From the NCBI RefSeq assembly GCF_022352055.1, contig NZ_JAKRWM010000010.1, positions 1 to 64,000 of the forward strand: a stretch of DNA of 64,000 nucleotides. The letters are read 5' to 3'. Numbering within the stretch: position 1 is the first letter of the stretch; the number at the start of each line of letters is the position of its first letter. The notes under the pieces were generated by a model. That model was given only the letters and a program-made list of their open reading frames with translations, was not told where the DNA came from and did no database searches. This stretch comes from Cohnella mopanensis (lineage in GTDB: Bacteria; Bacillota; Bacilli; Paenibacillales; Paenibacillaceae). Shown in pieces: positions 26,315 through 34,658 of this stretch. Both the position numbers and the translations under genes were made by a program.

Positions 26315-26459
26315 CCGTTAGCAGAATGTTAGCAAAACCGCTCCCCTGACACAAAAAAGGCTCCAGCTCAATGAGCTGAAACCCCTGAATGTTTGATATA
26401 AGTGGTGCCGAGGACAAGAGTCGAACCCGTACGGTGGTAACCCACCGCAGGATTTTAAG
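26315..26459 (-). repeat. Middle attachment-site repeat: diverged tRNA-Leu 3' end plus downstream flank
   Basis: Bases 26403-26456 match the tRNA-Leu(TAA) 3' part at 47 of 54 positions; changes in the T-arm and variable arm largely keep pairing. The matching continues to the left through a terminator (GGCTCCAGCTCAATGAGCTG at 26359) and a TTAGCAAAACCGCTCCC segment that also occur downstream of the intact tRNA (28302-28381). So about 145 bp are a direct repeat of the tRNA 3' region. It separates the caspase/ABC module from the DAC-like gene. Confidence 0.8.
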
Positions 26460-26479
26460 CTGGGATCTACAGTTTTGAC

Positions 26480-28027
26480 CTACAGCTTTAAAATTTTCTG
26501 TTGATCGATAAACAAAGTAATGTCCCCGTCCTCCGAAACTTTGACTGCTATTCCACGTTTCGAGGCAAACTGGGCGGCTGTGGACCCTGTCCCGAAAGTC
26601 CCATTGTAACTCTGACCGGGCGAGACAGAAATCGTCTCACCGAAGCTGAGGATGTTTAAGTTCGAATCCAACACAACGGCACCGTCAATAGCGGACAACG
26701 ATTTGATCAGATAAGGGTCCAGATCAATCAGATTGGCGTTCTTTTTGCCTTTCTTAATCGTCAGCAGACTTCTCCTTTTCCGCTCGGAATGCAGGAACCC
26801 CGTTCCCCTCAAGAGTTGAGCCGTTTTCGATTCACCTATTCCATGCAAGATATCCGGAACATCAATAAGTAAATAAACTGAGCTCTTCTGTTCCCGCGAC
26901 AGATCGATGAAAGTCCTGAACAATCGAATGTATCCTTTGAAAGCCCGTGTCATATGTTTTTTAAACGACTCGGCGCCTAAAACCGCGTAGTACGGAAGCT
27001 TCGTGATCATCAGCTTCTGGAGAATGGAAGCGACGAACAGATCGTAATGCCTCATTTTCCAGATTCCATTGACGAGTGAGACGACCATCCTGCTTTGCGT
27101 ATAAAAGTTCACTCTGTCGTTGTCCACCGAGATATATAGAAAGTCCGGATACTCCCTCGTTTGGTTTGCCAACTGAATAACCTCGATATTTTTGAGTAGC
27201 AGCTCCTTGTATACATTAATGACCTGGTTGACGCCTTTGCGTGTGAACTCGGGATGCTGCTTCTTCACCTTACGAAACACTTTTTGTTCAAGATCGCCCA
27301 ACTTGTCGATCAAGTCCCCATAGACTTGCTCAAGCACGGCGTTCATATTATAAGTGAAAATGAGATCCTCCAACTCCGAGGAGATGCTTCTGCCGTCATT
27401 CTTTTTGCGTAGAACGCCGATCACCGCGAAGGTTTCGTTTACTACTAACGCCATCGAACGATTGTCTATTAATCTTAAGAACGCCTTTTCCCCATTAAAC
27501 AGTTCCATGAACGGCTCAGCAGTGTCTAGCGGAAGGAACTCCATATTTTTGTCCGCGAAGCTCTTACGCGCCTTGTTTTCCGCCTCCTCTTGAAAATAAA
27601 CAATGCCCAGGGTGACGGGGGCCGATTCATATGTCCGCGAGCTGATCTCGCTCAAATCTTCGATAAATTGAAATATTCTCCATTTGTCTGCAGGTACCGC
27701 TTTGTCATACGACTCGAAGATTAGAGATAATGATGTCTCTTTGATATGGGTCAAAAAAAGACTCTGATTGAAGATACCTTCCGAGGTCTTCAATTGGTTC
27801 TCCAGAATCCGGTTCGAAGCGTTCAGTAAGTCCCCGGCTATCTTGTCGTTCACAGCATGAATCTGGCGTGGAAAGGATGTGCTGGAATGAACGGTATATT
27901 CGTTCTCTCGATCCGTCATTTCCAGCTTCGTGACTACTTCAAAGCCCATAAACCGCGAACGCAGCTCATCCAGCCTTTTTACATTGTCGCTCAGCCATCG
28001 GATCTCATCAGTCTCTTGATCCTCCAT
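26480..28027 (-). CDS. Protein with degenerate diadenylate-cyclase (DisA-N/DACN-like) C-terminus
   Basis: The 515-residue product is soluble. The first 430 residues are mixed helix/strand with no motif I know. Residues about 430-512 resemble the DisA-N diadenylate cyclase core: LSAIDGAVVLDSNLNILSFG holds the DGA motif, and later GTGSTAAQFASKRGIAVKVS followed by EDGDITLF. In active enzymes this second block carries RHR; here it reads GST, so synthesis of c-di-AMP is unlikely and nucleotide sensing more plausible. Inactive relatives of this type are predicted sensors in conflict systems. The ATG has AAAGGAGAG upstream. The gene lies alone between two tRNA-derived repeats. Confidence 0.6.
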   Translation of the reverse strand: MEDQETDEIRWLSDNVKRLDELRSRFMGFEVVTKLEMTDRENEYTVHSSTSFPRQIHAVNDKIAGDLLNASNRILENQLKTSEGIFNQSLFLTHIKETSLSLIFESYDKAVPADKWRIFQFIEDLSEISSRTYESAPVTLGIVYFQEEAENKARKSFADKNMEFLPLDTAEPFMELFNGEKAFLRLIDNRSMALVVNETFAVIGVLRKKNDGRSISSELEDLIFTYNMNAVLEQVYGDLIDKLGDLEQKVFRKVKKQHPEFTRKGVNQVINVYKELLLKNIEVIQLANQTREYPDFLYISVDNDRVNFYTQSRMVVSLVNGIWKMRHYDLFVASILQKLMITKLPYYAVLGAESFKKHMTRAFKGYIRLFRTFIDLSREQKSSVYLLIDVPDILHGIGESKTAQLLRGTGFLHSERKRRSLLTIKKGKKNANLIDLDPYLIKSLSAIDGAVVLDSNLNILSFGETISVSPGQSYNGTFGTGSTAAQFASKRGIAVKVSEDGDITLFIDQQKILKL

Positions 28028-28301
28028 CTTTCGTCTCTCCTTTGCAACGAATATTCCCTCTATTCTACCATATTCGACTCGAGTAGGTAGACAAATACAA
28101 CTTCAGTTTGGATAACCCTAATTCATTAATGGTTTGCTGCTGCTCGCCTGACGGTAGTCCCATCAAATCAACTTAATATTAAAGTTACCACTTATACGCA
28201 CATTGACATGACGATAAAAGATACGGAACATCGAATTAATGCTCTTTCTAAATCGGCTCCGAACGTACCGAAAACCTCGAACAGAAATGATAAAAGAAGC
28301 G
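28028..28301. other. Upstream region of the DAC-like gene
   Basis: No gene is supportable here. The region should hold the promoter of the DAC-like gene near its right-hand start, but no convincing pair of boxes was found. Confidence 0.35.
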
Positions 28302-28361
28302 CCGTTAGCAAACCCGCTCCCATGACACGAAAAAAGGCTCCAGCCCAATGAGCTGAAACCC
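28302..28361 (-). terminator. tRNA operon terminator and flanking repeat
   Basis: On the minus strand, downstream of tRNA-Leu, GGTTTCAGCTCATTGGGCTG with GAGCC forms a hairpin followed by six T. A single CCGTTAGCA word lies beyond it. The whole block has a close copy at 26315-26388. Confidence 0.75.
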
Positions 28362-28381
28362 TTGATATTCTTGATATTATG

Positions 28382-28470
28382 TGGTGCCGAGGACCGGGGT
28401 CGAACCGGTACGGTAGTCACCTACCGCAGGATTTTAAGTCCTGTGCGTCTGCCAATTCCGCCACCCCGGC
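28382..28470 (-). tRNA. tRNA-Leu (anticodon TAA)
   Basis: The 89-nt gene has a paired acceptor stem (GCCGGGG/CCTCGGC with one G-U), an anticodon stem CAGGA/TCCTG around CTTAAAA, a long variable arm as in leucine tRNAs, a T-arm with GGTTCGA, and an encoded CCA. It is last in a three-tRNA cluster and is the integration target whose 3' part is copied at 16269 and 26403. Confidence 0.96.
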
Positions 28471-28543
28471 ATATTGAACGATGTTGACTAGAACATGTTC
28501 ATAAAGTGGGTATGTATTACTTAAGGCAATTCAATTTTTCACT

Positions 28544-28620
28544 TGGTGGGCCTTGAGGGACTCGAACCCCCGACCAATCGGTTATGAGCCGACCGCTCTA
28601 ACCAACTGAGCTAAAGGCCC
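28544..28620 (-). tRNA. tRNA with anticodon CAT, probably tRNA-Ile2
   Basis: A 77-nt cloverleaf with acceptor GGGCCTT/AAGGCCC, loop CTCATAA and encoded CCA. The body (TTTAGCTCAGTTGGTTAGAG) resembles the Bacillus CAT tRNA whose cytidine is changed to lysidine to read AUA, rather than elongator methionine tRNA. The Ile/Met choice is inferred from similarity. Confidence 0.85.
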
Positions 28621-28643
28621 CCGTCTCGGTCCAGAGAAAAGGT

Positions 28644-28720
<77 letters not shown>

Positions 28721-28793
28721 TCATTTTTAACTTGGTACATTTATTGGCGACAAGTAATAATATACTACATCGGACAGTACTTCGTCAAGAACT

Positions 28794-28976
28794 TTATTCA
28801 CTTTTCTTTTCTTCCGTTTCCAAATGTTTCTCGGTATCCGATGTTTGCTCCTTAGCCATCTCCGCCAACTTCTGTAGTAAGATATGCTGAGGCATATGCA
28901 TGAGATGCTCAAGCGGCACCTTCATGTATTGCGCGAGCTTCACGGCTGTATCTGCCGATAAAGGCATTCTACGCAT
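28794..28976 (-). CDS. yycC: YycC family protein
   Basis: From an ATG with GGAGGG upstream the product is 60 residues. It matches small YycC proteins of Bacillaceae and Paenibacillaceae: ISAETAVKL-like SADTAVKLAQYMKVPLEHLM followed by HMPQHILLQKLAEM and an acidic tail. The function is unknown; the family is helical and soluble. A longer frame upstream lacks a ribosome site. It is followed by the tRNA cluster. Confidence 0.75.
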   Translation of the reverse strand: MRRMPLSADTAVKLAQYMKVPLEHLMHMPQHILLQKLAEMAKEQTSDTEKHLETEEKKSE

Positions 28977-29044
28977 AGCTAACCCTCCATCCCCATTATT
29001 CCTAGCACTCAGCTTAGCATAGGTAATCGAGGATTGCCAATAGC

Positions 29045-29209
29045 TTAAGGCAAGTAACGAACGCCATACTTTCCCTTTCTCGAGCGAAACACTTCGATTT
29101 CCTGGGGAACGTCGACTCCGAACACCCAACTATCGTGCTCCATCCGCTGGACTAGGCATCCTGCCTGAAACTTGCTGTCGTATAACCTTGACCAGTATAT
29201 CCATTTCAT
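29045..29209 (-). CDS. Small basic hypothetical protein
   Basis: A 54-codon frame begins at an ATG with GGAGGGAA upstream, 70 bp before yycC. The product (MKWIYWSRLYDSKFQAGCLV, then EHDSWVFGVDVPQEIEVFRS) is compact, aromatic-rich and soluble, and ends GKYGVRYLP. It reads like a conserved small protein rather than chance sequence, but I know no function. Probably co-transcribed with yycC. Confidence 0.6.
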   Translation of the reverse strand: MKWIYWSRLYDSKFQAGCLVQRMEHDSWVFGVDVPQEIEVFRSRKGKYGVRYLP

Positions 29210-29308
29210 GTCGTTCCCTCCGATGTTTAGGTTGATATCTTCTGATGATGCTCATAGCATGCGCGGGATTATCATTTTTGAATCCTCCTTTCCCTAAAAT
29301 CAAACAAA

Positions 29309-29348
29309 AGGGGCTGTCTCAAAAGATTTCGCTTTTGAGACAGCCCCT
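29309..29348 (-). terminator. Terminator of the export-type ABC operon
   Basis: AAGGGGCTGTCTCAAAAG pairs with its complement around CGAAAT and is followed by TTTTGTTT, right after the binding-protein stop. Confidence 0.9.
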
Positions 29349-29363
29349 TATAACTTTAACTTT

Positions 29364-30914
29364 TTAATCGATAATTTGAACGGACTCTCCGGCCGCTTCC
29401 ATTACCTTTCTTTTCTCTGGCGATATATCCCCATCATCGAATACCCCAGTAATCTCGCCTTTCGGATTCAACTTGATTTTCTGCAACAAGTCGTTCCCTT
29501 TAGTCTCCCATTGCGCCAACGCTTCTTTAACCGTCTTCTTGCCTTGAATGACTTCGGCATACGCTCTATTCCCTAGCTCGGATACCATTTGCAGATTCGG
29601 CTTCTCGCGGTACAACTCCTGATCCTTAAGCGTAGAGTTCAATTGCGGAGCAGGCTTCATCTTCGTGAATGCCTCCACGTTATAGCTCATGCCATCGCGT
29701 ACTTTAACGAAATCCTTACGAGCGGACAATTCATAAGTGCTGCGGGATTTCAGCTTCGCCCAATCTTTTCCGTTCATGAACTTCACGAATTCCCAAGCAT
29801 CGTCCGGATTAGCTGCTTTTACATTGATTCCGGATAATGAGCTTAAGTAGACGTTTCCTCCGATATCTTCCTTACCGATATGGTAAGGCATCGTAACGAC
29901 ATCCCAATCCAATTTCTCCATCTTCAACTTTTCGCTGTTGTCGTTCAATTGCTGGATTTCGTTGATCAGGCTATAATCGCCAACCGACATAGCCACTTTG
30001 CCGTTAAGGAACAATCTTCCTTGGAATGGGTTATAGAATGTGTTCTCGCTCTGCGGTTGATCGTATTGCATATCTTCTTGGCGCGGTGTGACGTGGTCAT
30101 TATAAAGATCCGACATCGTTTTCCAGACCGATTCCCATTGCGGAGTATTTACCGTCATCGTCTCGGCTTTGTCGTCGAATACTCTCATTTGAAGCGGTGC
30201 GGCGTAAGTTTGCATATCCCAATAGCTATCGCCAGCCCCCCATTGGTTAAAGGAGAAGCCGAAAATCGCATCTTTACCGCTGCCGGATTTCAACCTTTTC
30301 GCTAACGTAAAAACTTGCTCCCAGCTCATGCCGTCCGTCGGGAAATTGACACCGGCGCTGGTGAAAATCTTCTTGTTGTAATATAACGCGGAAGGCGTAA
30401 ACGTCGGCGTTAGAGCGTACAAGAAGCCATTGCCGGCGTCTTTAATGCCATCGATAACCGCAGGCACGAACTCAGTCGTATCCATTTTGTTTTCTTTAAG
30501 CATTGGATCTAGCTGCTTCAGCATGTTTTCGTTAACCAGCTGGTTAAGCATGCTCATATCGAATATCATTACGTCTACCGGATTGGAGCCCGTCATGATA
30601 GCTTTGACTTTTTCTAGCGGATCCGGCTGCTCCCGCTGCTTCGATTGATCTTCGAATTGCATTTCCGAATAATCGATAGCCGGAACGACTTCGATATCGA
30701 TATTCGAATGCGTGAATTCGAATATATCGGTAAATTGCTGGCGGAACCATGTTTCGTCTTGCTTGCTTCCGTACATCGTTCCGACCCGCAACGTATGCCT
30801 GGTTTCCGAATCCTTGCCTTTGGTTGTGTTACAAGCCGCTAATGTAGGAACTAATAAAGACAATGTCAGACCGCTCAGCACCCATTTACGGATGAGTTTA
30901 CGCTGTTGACTCAT
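29364..30914 (-). CDS. Sugar-type solute-binding lipoprotein at the end of an export-type ABC operon
   Basis: The 516-residue protein has a lipoprotein signal with lipobox LAACNT and a family 1 solute-binding fold (LRVGTMYGSKQDETW, then PSALYYNKKIFTSAGVNFP and FLNGKVAMSVGDYSL). Normally such proteins serve sugar importers with two permeases. Here the gene overlaps the stop of an export-type ATPase gene by 4 bp (ATGA), so it is translated together with a FtsX/HlyD system. It may sense or present a ligand for that machine; this is inference. No importer permease is near. Confidence 0.88.
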   Translation of the reverse strand: MSQQRKLIRKWVLSGLTLSLLVPTLAACNTTKGKDSETRHTLRVGTMYGSKQDETWFRQQFTDIFEFTHSNIDIEVVPAIDYSEMQFEDQSKQREQPDPLEKVKAIMTGSNPVDVMIFDMSMLNQLVNENMLKQLDPMLKENKMDTTEFVPAVIDGIKDAGNGFLYALTPTFTPSALYYNKKIFTSAGVNFPTDGMSWEQVFTLAKRLKSGSGKDAIFGFSFNQWGAGDSYWDMQTYAAPLQMRVFDDKAETMTVNTPQWESVWKTMSDLYNDHVTPRQEDMQYDQPQSENTFYNPFQGRLFLNGKVAMSVGDYSLINEIQQLNDNSEKLKMEKLDWDVVTMPYHIGKEDIGGNVYLSSLSGINVKAANPDDAWEFVKFMNGKDWAKLKSRSTYELSARKDFVKVRDGMSYNVEAFTKMKPAPQLNSTLKDQELYREKPNLQMVSELGNRAYAEVIQGKKTVKEALAQWETKGNDLLQKIKLNPKGEITGVFDDGDISPEKRKVMEAAGESVQIID

Positions 30915-31801
30915 GCGGATTCTTCCCCCTCTAATGACTTCGGTTTAGTGATGACGATCTTATCCCCATCGAACTCCATGCTTGCTTTGTCGCCAATCGT
31001 TAATGCTTGTAAATACTCTTTAGGAATCTGCAACCGCCCTACGCGGTCAACGACGACGTACGCCTCGTGCACTTCTTCGTGGCTCTGCCCTTCGGATAAC
31101 GGCAACGACAAGTCGAGGTTGGGGTTACGTTTAATGAACTCCGTACTCGTCAAACCATCTCTAATGGCGACAACCCGATCCACCTTGCCCGCTAGCGACA
31201 AGTCATGCGTAACGATAACGATCGTAAGGCCTAATTCCCTATTAAATTTTCTGAAAATGTCCATAATAATGTCCGAAGTACGGGAATCAACCGAACCCGT
31301 CGGCTCATCCGCTAGCAGAAGCTGCGGGCGATTGGACAGCGAGATCGCGATCGCGACCCGCTGCTGCTCTCCCCCTGATAGCTGCTGCAGCTTGTTATGC
31401 ATCCGATCTTTCAGCCCAACCCACTCTAGCAGCTGTTTGGCGTATGGCCGATCTAACTTACCCGAGAACATCATCGGCATCTCGACATTTTCTAGCGCGG
31501 TCAAGAAGGGCAGCAAGTTGCGAGCGTTGTTCTGCCAGATAAAACCGACCGTATCGCGCTTGTATTTCACCAAATCCTCATCGTTAACCTTGAGTAAATT
31601 CCAAGGCCCAACTTGAACTTGGCCGGCAGAGGGGCGGTCGAGCCCTCCCAAAATATTCAGGAGGGTCGACTTCCCGCTGCCGCTGTTGCCGATGATGGCC
31701 ATCATTTCCCCAGGTTTGACGGACAAATTAAGCCCTTGAAGAGCAACTACCTCCAAGTCATCGGCTTTGTAAATTTTGACAAGACCTTCGCAATGAATCA
31801 T
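30911..31801 (-). CDS. ABC ATPase with C-terminal AbrB/SpoVT-like domain
   Basis: Residues 1-230 are a LolD/MacB-type ATPase: Walker A GNSGSGKST, signature LSGGEQQR, Walker B LLLADEPTGSVD and the VTHD switch. Unusually, residues about 247-290 (VVDRVGRLQIPKEYLQALTI, then GDKIVITKP) look like a swapped-hairpin AbrB/MazE/SpoVT domain, normally a DNA-binding or dimerisation module. Whether it binds DNA, drives dimerisation or contacts the partner ATPase is unknown. It follows the FtsX permease gene by 4 bp. It forms the second ATPase of this operon. Confidence 0.9.
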   Translation of the reverse strand: MIHCEGLVKIYKADDLEVVALQGLNLSVKPGEMMAIIGNSGSGKSTLLNILGGLDRPSAGQVQVGPWNLLKVNDEDLVKYKRDTVGFIWQNNARNLLPFLTALENVEMPMMFSGKLDRPYAKQLLEWVGLKDRMHNKLQQLSGGEQQRVAIAISLSNRPQLLLADEPTGSVDSRTSDIIMDIFRKFNRELGLTIVIVTHDLSLAGKVDRVVAIRDGLTSTEFIKRNPNLDLSLPLSEGQSHEEVHEAYVVVDRVGRLQIPKEYLQALTIGDKASMEFDGDKIVITKPKSLEGEESA

Positions 31802-31805
31802 GGAT

Positions 31806-34655
31806 TTATCGCTCCTCTCCTAGCTTAACAGCCTGATGAACCTTCAGACGCCTAATATGGGTAATCAGCAAAGCTACGCCGATCGTCATCATGACGGCTA
31901 CGACGATATACAGCCTCATCGTGTCCGTTGCTTCGAATACGACTCGGAACGGCGGAACTTGGTTCGTAGAATTATCCGACGTCTGTAGGAACGGCAAGAA
32001 TAGAATACTCGTTAGTTTACCGATGCCGATTCCTAACCCGATCGATAGACCTGCCGTGAATACTTGCTCCAATAGCAGCATTCCGGTCAATTGCTTACGC
32101 GACAATCCCATCGCGCGCAATATCCCGATCTGTACGACCCTGCGAGACAGATTGAAAAACCAGAACAGGACGTAACCGGATAGAGATACGATAATCGTAA
32201 CCAGGAACCCAAGGCTCAGAATTCCGAAAACGCCGCCTCTTGCCGGATGTTTGCTCTGTGTCGCCAGCTCGCTCCGCATACTATTGATCGATGCAATCTC
32301 AATGCCTTTTTCCTGAAGTACCGGAATGATGTCGCCAACCTTCGCCTCAGGATCCATCTTCAGCCACACGTCATAAGGGATCATCGGTACTTGATCATAG
32401 ATGTAATCCAGATTCGCGATCAGGAAAGGCGTTTGGTCCGGATATTGGCTCGGCCAATAAGGGATGACATCGAGAATGATGAACTCGATCGACTGCTCCT
32501 GGATGACCGTCGAAACCCGGTCTCCACGTTTGAGATCGAATTTCTTGGCCACGTTGGAGGAAATGAAAGCGCCCTCCGGTACTTGGCCTAACCACGCCAG
32601 ATATTTGTATGGATTCGTATCGTACATATCTTTGCGCAACCAGCCGACACGGGCGAAATCGACGTTATCGATACCCATAATCATCGTCTGGCCCGCCGTC
32701 TTGCCGGAGATCGTCAAGCTGTTTTTCGTTTGCAGTACCCTTGCCGCATGTTCTACACCCGGCAACGTACGGAACACTTCAAACGGCGGTTCGTTATAAT
32801 TGTACTTCGTCGGCGTCGGACGCGACCCTTGGCCGCCGCCGCTTCCGCCTCCGGAGCCGCCACCGCCTTGCGATTTAGTCGGCTGCTTTATTTCAGCTTG
32901 GCCTTCCCATACCGTCTGAACGACGACGTCCGCTCCGTATTTGTACATGATTCTCTCTTCGGAATTCAGTCCGATCGTGCGTGCCGCGGAAGAATTATAT
33001 ACGCCTAATCCGAGCGTTAAAATGAGCAAGATCATAAGCGGATAATAGGATTTCGACGAACGAGACAACTGCGTCAGCGTCAAATAGAATGGAACCGGCA
33101 AAATCCGTTTCCAGATCAAGTTGACCAGCTTCAGAATGAGCGGGAATAACCTTAGGAATACAAGTCCCGCTGCGAAAATGCTTAGCGCCGGTACGAAGAA
33201 CAAGAATGGCTGGACGTTCAACTGATCAGTCGTCATGCCGGTCTTGAACGACACCATTTGGCGTTCGTTGAACAAATACCAGCCGTAGCCCGCTACGCCC
33301 AGTAGCAAGACGTCAAGGAACCATTTTTGCCAGAAAGGCTTCTGGTCTCCCCGCGCCATCTGACGCTTGTAATCGACAATCGAAGTCCGAGTGAAGATCA
33401 ACGCCGGAATGACCGTCGCCGCGATAGCCACGACGACCGCCGCTACCCCAGCTAATACGCCATCCATAGAGAATCCTACCGGAATCGCTTTACGGTCCAC
33501 GAATTGCAGGAACCCGCTCGCCGACCCGATACTTTTAGCCAGGAACCATCCGAAGAGCGGTCCGATCAGCAACGCTACGATGCCGAGCAAGGTCCCCTCC
33601 AGCAGGAATAACATGAAGATTTGCCTTGTGCTCGCTCCACGGCTTCGCAGCACCGCAATATCGGAGCGTTGCTTCTCGAGCGCTTGCTGCGTATTCATCG
33701 TGATGAAATAGAAAACCATCGCGATCATCGGCGCTGCCAGCGTAAATAACATCGTCTGCAATTGGATGCTATCCCGACGGAAATCGCTAAGCATATCCGC
33801 GAAGCTAATCTCCAGTCGAGTATCCTTTAACTTTTTGTATACATCGATGTCTACGCGATTAAGCTTGCTCGACAACGGGGAAAGCTGGCTTGTTTTGATC
33901 TCCCGAAGATCGAAGGCGGAATACCAACCTGCCATTTGAATCGGAATTTTCAGCTTGCCGGCCAAATCCTCTTGAAAAGCAGGTTCGGCGATATACAGAT
34001 TGTTCATGAGCCCTTCCATCCCTTGGTACCAATAAGGGCTGCTCTCGTCGAGAGCTTTGAAGGAGCCGACGATCTGTACCCGGAGTGTCAGGTTCAATCC
34101 GCCGGATACCGGGTATAGCAACACGTCGCCGACATGGAGATCGCTGCGGAACATCGCTTCTTCCAACATGACCGCTTGTATCGTGCCGTCGGTCTCTACC
34201 CGGTCAGCGTACCATTTACCGCCCGCCATCTCCGTTTGTTCCTTCAATCCGCTGAATGCGGCAATCGTAAGCTTGCGAGTCCGGCTTGCATCGACTTTAG
34301 TCGGATCTTCCGGGGATACCTCGCCGCTACGCATCATTAAGCTGCGTTGGCTAACCTCGACGGGAAATCCGATACTCGTTCTTACATCTTCCTGAATATA
34401 CTTATTAACGTCTTGGAAGCCTTCCATATCGGTCTTGCCATCGGTGGACTGATACCGGATGAGCATCGACCCTGCTGGTAAACCTTGGCTATTATCCTGC
34501 AACGATTGGGAAACGACTCGTTTAAGAGCGCCATCCGCATACATCGGAATACTCGTCGTAAAGGCGACTGCGACGAACAATCCAGCTAGCGTGCTGAGCG
34601 TCATCCATCGGGTGTTCCACATTTTGCGAAAGAGAAACCGAATAAGCGCGTTCAT
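31806..34655 (-). CDS. FtsX-like permease of an export-type ABC system
   Basis: The 949-residue protein begins with a membrane helix (TLAGLFVAVAFTTSIPMYAD), a large extracellular part with MacB-like segments, a three-helix FtsX block around residues 310-430 (IAVLRSRGASTRQIFMLFLL), a further membrane pair, a second outer domain containing a GGGGSGGGSGGGQGS linker near residues 595-610, and a second FtsX block at the end (IGILRAMGLSRKQLTGMLLL). The duplicated FtsX layout is that of lipoprotein- or peptide-handling exporters. It works with the ATPases and adaptor encoded beside it. Confidence 0.88.
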   Translation of the reverse strand: MNALIRFLFRKMWNTRWMTLSTLAGLFVAVAFTTSIPMYADGALKRVVSQSLQDNSQGLPAGSMLIRYQSTDGKTDMEGFQDVNKYIQEDVRTSIGFPVEVSQRSLMMRSGEVSPEDPTKVDASRTRKLTIAAFSGLKEQTEMAGGKWYADRVETDGTIQAVMLEEAMFRSDLHVGDVLLYPVSGGLNLTLRVQIVGSFKALDESSPYWYQGMEGLMNNLYIAEPAFQEDLAGKLKIPIQMAGWYSAFDLREIKTSQLSPLSSKLNRVDIDVYKKLKDTRLEISFADMLSDFRRDSIQLQTMLFTLAAPMIAMVFYFITMNTQQALEKQRSDIAVLRSRGASTRQIFMLFLLEGTLLGIVALLIGPLFGWFLAKSIGSASGFLQFVDRKAIPVGFSMDGVLAGVAAVVVAIAATVIPALIFTRTSIVDYKRQMARGDQKPFWQKWFLDVLLLGVAGYGWYLFNERQMVSFKTGMTTDQLNVQPFLFFVPALSIFAAGLVFLRLFPLILKLVNLIWKRILPVPFYLTLTQLSRSSKSYYPLMILLILTLGLGVYNSSAARTIGLNSEERIMYKYGADVVVQTVWEGQAEIKQPTKSQGGGGSGGGSGGGQGSRPTPTKYNYNEPPFEVFRTLPGVEHAARVLQTKNSLTISGKTAGQTMIMGIDNVDFARVGWLRKDMYDTNPYKYLAWLGQVPEGAFISSNVAKKFDLKRGDRVSTVIQEQSIEFIILDVIPYWPSQYPDQTPFLIANLDYIYDQVPMIPYDVWLKMDPEAKVGDIIPVLQEKGIEIASINSMRSELATQSKHPARGGVFGILSLGFLVTIIVSLSGYVLFWFFNLSRRVVQIGILRAMGLSRKQLTGMLLLEQVFTAGLSIGLGIGIGKLTSILFLPFLQTSDNSTNQVPPFRVVFEATDTMRLYIVVAVMMTIGVALLITHIRRLKVHQAVKLGEER

Positions 34656-34658
34656 CGA

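Noticed and set aside
26148..26417. Minus-strand 89-codon frame, hydrophobic
   Set aside because: It starts inside the middle tRNA-derived repeat, crosses the terminator and has no ribosome site.
26480..28027. Active DisA/CdaA diadenylate cyclase
   Set aside because: The RHR motif is replaced by GST and the DisA linker and HhH domains are absent.
28163..28420. Minus-strand frame overlapping tRNA-Leu
   Set aside because: Begins inside the tRNA gene and crosses its terminator; no ribosome site.
16269..28470. Integrase or transposase inside the island
   Set aside because: No frame carries the Arg-His-X-X-Arg-Tyr set of tyrosine recombinases or a serine recombinase catalytic start; only tRNA-derived repeats support mobility.
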